The notes beneath the pieces were generated by a model that ran no database searches, was not told where the DNA came from, and was given only the letters and a program-made list of their open reading frames with translations. A stretch of 64,000 bases of DNA from Acidobacteriota bacterium (GTDB lineage Bacteria; Acidobacteriota; Blastocatellia; HR10), in NCBI GenBank assembly GCA_030550025.1, contig JAUQQC010000013.1, forward strand, positions 27,719 to 91,718, given 5' to 3'. Positions 60,600-64,000 of the stretch are shown here, one piece after another. Each line of letters starts with the position of its first letter. The first letter of the stretch is position 1. A program made the position numbers and the translations under genes.

Positions 60600-61745
60600 T
60601 CACCGCAGAGCTCTCAACGTGGCTGTGAGGACATCACGCGCAAAGCTCGGATTGTGCACGCCGAGGCTCCCGTCGTGCTCGATCAAGAGGTAGTTCCAGC
60701 ACGCACGGATGATCGGGTCCGAGGTCACGAAAATGCGCCGTCCGTTGGGCTGATCCCAAATCTCTCCCGCTCGCGCGTATACCTCCGTCCCATCGGCCAA
60801 GGTGAAGCGGAAACCGATCTGCCCGTGAATGCTCAGAATCTCGGCGACTTTCGTGATCTGCTTGCCATCGAGCGGGAAGTTGTCCGTGTACTGATCGGTC
60901 GCCGGATCCCATTTGCGAACGACGCCGATCTGATCGCGAACGGCCAGGACGCGTCGCTCGATCGCGGCCTTGACCTGCTCGAGCAACGTCTCGATCGGCT
61001 TCTGCACAAACTCGATCGTCATGGACGGGCCATGGCAATTCGCGCACACGGTCTCAGAGGGCTGGAACGTATGTCCGTTCCTGCCAAGCGTCAGGTGGCA
61101 CGTCACACAGCTATCGCTCGTGAAGAGCGCATGGGGAGAAGCGCCGTTCACCGTGTCGTTCAGGAAGAAGGAGTTCTTCCCCATGATGACATCGGCCTGC
61201 GCCGACTCATGCGGAGCCGTGTAGCGACCGGGATCGGCCGTGTCCCACTGGATGCGACCGTTCCGCGTATTGTGGCAAGTCATGCAGAGCGCTCCCTCCC
61301 CCACGGCCCACGCTTCGAAGCCCGCGGGCAGCATCGGCGTGTTGCCGCGAATACGCGGCTTGAAGTCATCCCCATGGCACGCCCGGCACGTGATTGGCTG
61401 CACCTTGTCGACGGTCAACCCAAGGCTCTGAAGATACGCCGTATCGGCTGCCGATCCATCCGGTTTTTTGATATAGCCTGGGTCTCCGGCCAGAAGTTGT
61501 GGCACCCAAGCGATGAATCCCTGCTCGCTATGGCAGCGCCCGCAGTGAGCGGCCGTCGTTCCTCGGCGTTCGACCGTCGCTTCCGCGATGGCCGTCTCGC
61601 GGTTCGCGTGCTTGCTGCGCTGCCACTCGGCGGCCGGATTCCCTTGTGGTGCCACGGCCGATGAGCGCCCGACAGTCAGAATGACGACGAAAAAGAGTAA
61701 CGTCCCACATACGGCCAAGAGCTTCATGTATGATCGTCGACGCAT
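60600..61745 (-). CDS. Periplasmic five-heme c-type cytochrome
   Basis: A 381-residue exported protein. A basic N-terminus and hydrophobic run (MKLLAVCGTLLFFVVILTVG) form a signal peptide or anchor. Five CxxCH heme motifs follow in the mature part: CGRCH (68), CRACH, CMTCH, CVTCH and CANCH. Additional histidines (SKHANRE, APHESAQ, SPHALF) could be distal ligands. This pattern is that of multiheme cytochromes in respiratory electron transfer (nitrite/tetrathionate/metal type). The start at 61,745 has AAGGAGG 8 bp upstream. Its promoter is sigma54-like, with a 117-nt leader, and a terminator lies downstream. Confidence 0.88.
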   Translation of the reverse strand: MRRRSYMKLLAVCGTLLFFVVILTVGRSSAVAPQGNPAAEWQRSKHANRETAIAEATVERRGTTAAHCGRCHSEQGFIAWVPQLLAGDPGYIKKPDGSAADTAYLQSLGLTVDKVQPITCRACHGDDFKPRIRGNTPMLPAGFEAWAVGEGALCMTCHNTRNGRIQWDTADPGRYTAPHESAQADVIMGKNSFFLNDTVNGASPHALFTSDSCVTCHLTLGRNGHTFQPSETVCANCHGPSMTIEFVQKPIETLLEQVKAAIERRVLAVRDQIGVVRKWDPATDQYTDNFPLDGKQITKVAEILSIHGQIGFRFTLADGTEVYARAGEIWDQPNGRRIFVTSDPIIRACWNYLLIEHDGSLGVHNPSFARDVLTATLRALR

Positions 61746-61872
61746 GCTCACCACCTCCTTGCCCAGAGATTTTGAGAGAGGGGCACGTGGTCATCCCTTG
61801 CGCTCAGGCAAGGCCATAATGCTGCGCCTTTTGCCCCCCTCTGAGACATCTCTTCACTCCGCGCAAGAAAGA

Positions 61873-61888
61873 TGCAAATTGCGTGCCG
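61873..61888 (-). promoter_or_regulatory. Sigma54 (-24/-12) promoter for the multiheme cytochrome
   Basis: Minus-strand CGGCACGCAATTTGCA matches TGGCACG-N4-TTGCW at all but the first position, with GG and GC 10 bp apart. Start near 61,862, giving a leader of about 117 nt. Confidence 0.72.
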
Positions 61889-62169
61889 TTGTCGGATTGG
61901 CGCTGGGACCCGATGGGAATGCCGAAGCATCAATGAGTTAGCCTCTGCTCCCTCCAGATGCGGAGGACGCCCCCGTGCTTTATTCCCCACCTCTGCGCGC
62001 TTCCCCCCACTCCAGTATGAAGGGAGATGAAGCTGGCATGAAGCGCTCCAAAGCTAAGGGAGTGGCGAGGCCTCAGCGAAAAAGCCGAGAGAGCTTCTTG
62101 CCTTGCTTCAGCTTGGCTTCGCCTCGTGTGGAAGGATGACGGCGCACTCCACGCACCCTTTTCCCGCTG

Positions 62170-62185
62170 CGGCATGAGATTTGCA
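62170..62185 (+). promoter_or_regulatory. Sigma54 (-24/-12) promoter for the small cytochrome
   Basis: CGGCATGAGATTTGCA keeps the GG-N10-GC spacing and the TTGCA box but has two departures from consensus (first base, and T for C in GGCACG). Start near 62,196, 44 nt before the ATG at 62,240. Confidence 0.6.
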
Positions 62186-62239
62186 TAGTTGTGGAGCGGG
62201 ATCGTTCATCTGGTTGAGATTGCGAAGGGAGGAAGGAAA

Positions 62240-62644
62240 ATGGACTGGCGGAAAGCATCACAGATCGCGAAGAGCGCTTTCGTACTCGTTATCTCGGCGG
62301 TGGTCCTCATCGCCCAAGAGAAGGGGTTTATCGAAAAGGGGCGTCGCCTCTATATTCGGCACTGCGCGGCCTGTCATGGGAGTGATGGGACTGGGAATGG
62401 ACCTGTGGCGACCTCACTGAAAGTCCCCCCGTCGGATCTCACGCAACTGCAGAAAGAGGGCGAAGCGTTTCCGATCTACCGCGTAATGACCGTGATTGAG
62501 GGGGAAAAGGTCGTCCCGGCTCACGGGAGCCGCGAGATGCCGATCTGGGGGACGATCTTTCGACGGGCGCGCGGTGAGGCCTTGATGCGCTCGGACATCT
62601 ACGCGTTGGCTCGGTATATTGAAGCGATCCAAGCGAAACGCTGA
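62240..62644 (+). CDS. Small c-type cytochrome (monoheme)
   Basis: A 134-residue exported protein: hydrophobic signal (SAFVLVISAVVLIAQ) then CAACH heme motif at 42-46 and a MPIWG methionine ligand near 107, with GKGxGPVAxxL-type loops (DGTGNGPVATSL). This is a class I cytochrome c for periplasmic electron transfer. The ATG at 62,240 follows GGAAGGA. It is followed 82 bp later by an AmmeMemoRadiSam radical SAM gene. Confidence 0.88.
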   Translation: MDWRKASQIAKSAFVLVISAVVLIAQEKGFIEKGRRLYIRHCAACHGSDGTGNGPVATSLKVPPSDLTQLQKEGEAFPIYRVMTVIEGEKVVPAHGSREMPIWGTIFRRARGEALMRSDIYALARYIEAIQAKR

Positions 62645-62726
62645 TGGCGCGTGAGGTTCGGTGAAGACCGATCTCGAAGGGAGAGGGCAGCAAGAGCGTT
62701 CGCGCTTTAGCAAGAAGGAGAGGCGC

Positions 62727-63797
62727 ATGCACGAGGCGATGCTCTATCATAAGCTCACGCCAGAGGATGTCCGGTGCGACCTCTGTTGGCACCGATGTCG
62801 AATCAAGCCCGGACGCCGAGGGCGCTGCGGCGTGCGCGGGAACATCGGCGGGACGCTCTATACGCTTGTCTTCGATCGGGTGGCCTCCTTGACGATTGAC
62901 CCCATTGAGAAGCACGCCTTCTTCCACTTCCGGCCGGGGACATATGCGCTGGCCCTGGCGACGGTGGGCTGCAACTGGCGCTGTCGCTACTGCGCCAGTT
63001 ATGCCCTCTCGCAAATGCCCAAAGGTCCGCACGGACGCATCATTGGCCGTCGCCTCCCCCCTGAAGAGATCGTAAAGACGGCGCTCACACATCGGTGTTA
63101 CAGTCTCATTTACACCTACACGGAGCCCACGGTCTTTTTCGAACTGGTGTTCGAGACAGCGCGTTTGGGATCAGCCCACGGGCTCAGGAACCTCATAGTC
63201 ACGAACGGCTACCTGACCCCAGCCGCTCTTCGCATGCTCCGCCCATATCTGGATGCCGCCAATGTGGACATCAAAGGCTTCGACGAACGCCGGCATCGCT
63301 GGATGTGCGGCGCCCGCCGGCGCCCTGTCTTCGAGTGTTTGCGTCAGCTCAAAGACATGGGTGTATGGGTGGAGGTGACGACGCCGATCATTCCGGGCCA
63401 CAACGACTCGGATGCAGAGCTACGCGCCATCGCGGAGTTCCTCGCTTCCCTCTCTTATAGCATCCCCTGGCATGTGAGCGCCTTCTTCCCGGCGTACAAG
63501 ATGAAGGAGCATCTTCCTGCTGCCATTGAAGCTGTTCAGCGCGCTTACATGATCGGTCGGAGCGTCGGCTTACACTATGTCTACTGTCACGACCTGCCTG
63601 GCTCAGCATGCACGAGCACGTTTTGTCCCCACTGTCGAACGGTGCTCATCGAGAGGGCTGGTTCCACCCTGCTGGCGAACCGGATCGTTCACGACCGATG
63701 TCCGCAGTGCGGTCGGATCGCGGATGGCGTCGAGATGAACCCCATCCCCCACTCCCTACACCACGTCATCACCCCACGAGCCGAGCAACCGACATAA
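62727..63797 (+). CDS. AmmeMemoRadiSam-type radical SAM enzyme
   Basis: A 356-residue radical SAM protein. A Cys-rich N-terminus (CDLCWHRCRIKPGRRGRCGVR, residues 17-37) precedes the CxxxCxxC cluster motif CNWRCRYC at 82-89, then ANVDIKGFDERRH and VWVEVTTPIIPGHNDSD. The C-terminus has a second set of Cys pairs (CPHCRT and CPQCGR). This is the pattern of the AmmeMemoRadiSam radical SAM enzyme; its partner AMMECR1/Memo protein is not visible here. ATG at 62,727 has AAGGAG 8-9 bp upstream; a GTG at 62,661 has none. The function of the system is not established. Confidence 0.85.
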   Translation: MHEAMLYHKLTPEDVRCDLCWHRCRIKPGRRGRCGVRGNIGGTLYTLVFDRVASLTIDPIEKHAFFHFRPGTYALALATVGCNWRCRYCASYALSQMPKGPHGRIIGRRLPPEEIVKTALTHRCYSLIYTYTEPTVFFELVFETARLGSAHGLRNLIVTNGYLTPAALRMLRPYLDAANVDIKGFDERRHRWMCGARRRPVFECLRQLKDMGVWVEVTTPIIPGHNDSDAELRAIAEFLASLSYSIPWHVSAFFPAYKMKEHLPAAIEAVQRAYMIGRSVGLHYVYCHDLPGSACTSTFCPHCRTVLIERAGSTLLANRIVHDRCPQCGRIADGVEMNPIPHSLHHVITPRAEQPT

Positions 63798-63848
63798 CAC
63801 CCCCAGACGGGCCAAGGCCGCAAGCGATACGCGTTGCCCGATACGATC

Positions 63849-64000
63849 TCAGGACGTGGGTGTGGCAGCGGCTGTCCGTTTCTCCCGTTCTTCGATGGGG
63901 AGGTAGTCGCGGCGAGGTGGGCCGATGTAGATTTGTCGGGGTCGGGCGATCTTCTGCTCGGGGTCCTGCAACATCTCGAGCCAGTGGGCGATCCAGCCCG
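63849..64000 (-). CDS. gltA: Citrate synthase, C-terminal fragment
   Basis: The last 50 codons of a minus-strand gene that continues beyond the window. The end [29 protein letters not shown] matches the conserved C-terminus of citrate synthase (HWLEQ..RP.Q.Y.G). The gene enters from the right and ends convergently with the radical SAM gene, 51 bp apart. I cannot judge its start or its family subtype. Confidence 0.88.
   Translation of the reverse strand, partial: GWIAHWLEMLQDPEQKIARPRQIYIGPPRRDYLPIEEREKRTAAATPTS

Larger units (their letters stand above)
61746..62239. other. Divergent region between two cytochrome genes
   Basis: A 494-bp region with two sigma54-like promoters pointing outward (61,873-61,888 on the minus strand and 62,170-62,185 on the plus strand). 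A CCTTGC-GCTCAG-GCAAGG hairpin (61,796-61,813) lies in the leader of the minus-strand transcript. The central 280 bp may hold shared activator sites; I could not define them. Confidence 0.6.

Overview
The window looks like part of a GC-rich bacterial chromosome, most likely an acidobacterium. That guess rests on two very large Oar-type TonB-dependent receptors with an N-terminal carboxypeptidase-regulatory-like domain, the gene style and the redox gene set. No rRNA or other taxonomic marker is present, so the phylum is an inference. I found no phage, insertion sequence, CRISPR array or origin.

Positions 1-46,123 are a nearly unbroken run of minus-strand genes for CoA-thioester catabolism, many joined by 4-bp ATGA-type overlaps. 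It reads as several operons. Block A (43,672 down to 25,841) holds a truncated VOC protein, a lipoate ligase-like protein, a PaaK-like CoA ligase, an IpdAB-like pair, three luciferase-like oxidoreductases, an SDR, a SnoaL-like protein, an acyl-CoA synthetase, two TonB receptors and a DUF2889 protein. Next comes an AhpD-like gene (25,220-25,792) with an in-frame UGA, probably a selenoprotein. Block B (25,180 down to 13,726) has a VOC protein, amidohydrolase, enoyl-CoA hydratase, two thiolase-like proteins without catalytic Cys/His, two DUF35 proteins, an acyl-CoA dehydrogenase, an FAD oxidoreductase, a second IpdAB-like pair and a dienoyl-CoA reductase-like enzyme. Block C (13,604 down to 1) has a TetR regulator, acyl-CoA dehydrogenase, SDR, VOC protein, PaaK-like ligase, a fused IpdAB-like protein, an HMG-CoA-synthase-like/DUF35 fusion beside an intact thiolase, EtfBA, a PaaG-like crotonase, a lipocalin-like protein and an unknown partial gene. 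An ETF:menaquinone oxidoreductase (44,108-46,123) completes the electron path from the acyl-CoA dehydrogenases through EtfAB to quinone.

Three near-identical palindromes (consensus TACCAAAC-N4-GTTTGGTA) lie just downstream of sigma70-like -10 elements ahead of block A, block B and the quinone oxidoreductase gene. The simplest reading is one TetR-type regulon. Together the genes suggest import and CoA-dependent breakdown of an unidentified, probably cyclic or branched, carboxylic acid. The three ring-hydrolase-like CoA-transferase modules and the Cys-less thiolase/DUF35 sets recall steroid catabolism (IpdAB, Ltp2-ChsH2) without matching a pathway I know.

Positions 46,647-63,797 are more mixed: an MtrA-like corrinoid protein, an outer-membrane barrel, a sodium:solute symporter, a SpoIID-like protein, tRNA-Asn, and feoB with a DtxR/FeoA regulator. 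The right end is a redox module: hemerythrin, a four-subunit 2-oxoacid:ferredoxin oxidoreductase with a leucine-type dehydrogenase, a five-heme cytochrome c, and a small cytochrome c followed by an AmmeMemoRadiSam radical SAM enzyme. Each of its three transcription units has a good sigma54 (-24/-12) promoter match. The 3' end of a citrate synthase gene closes the window.
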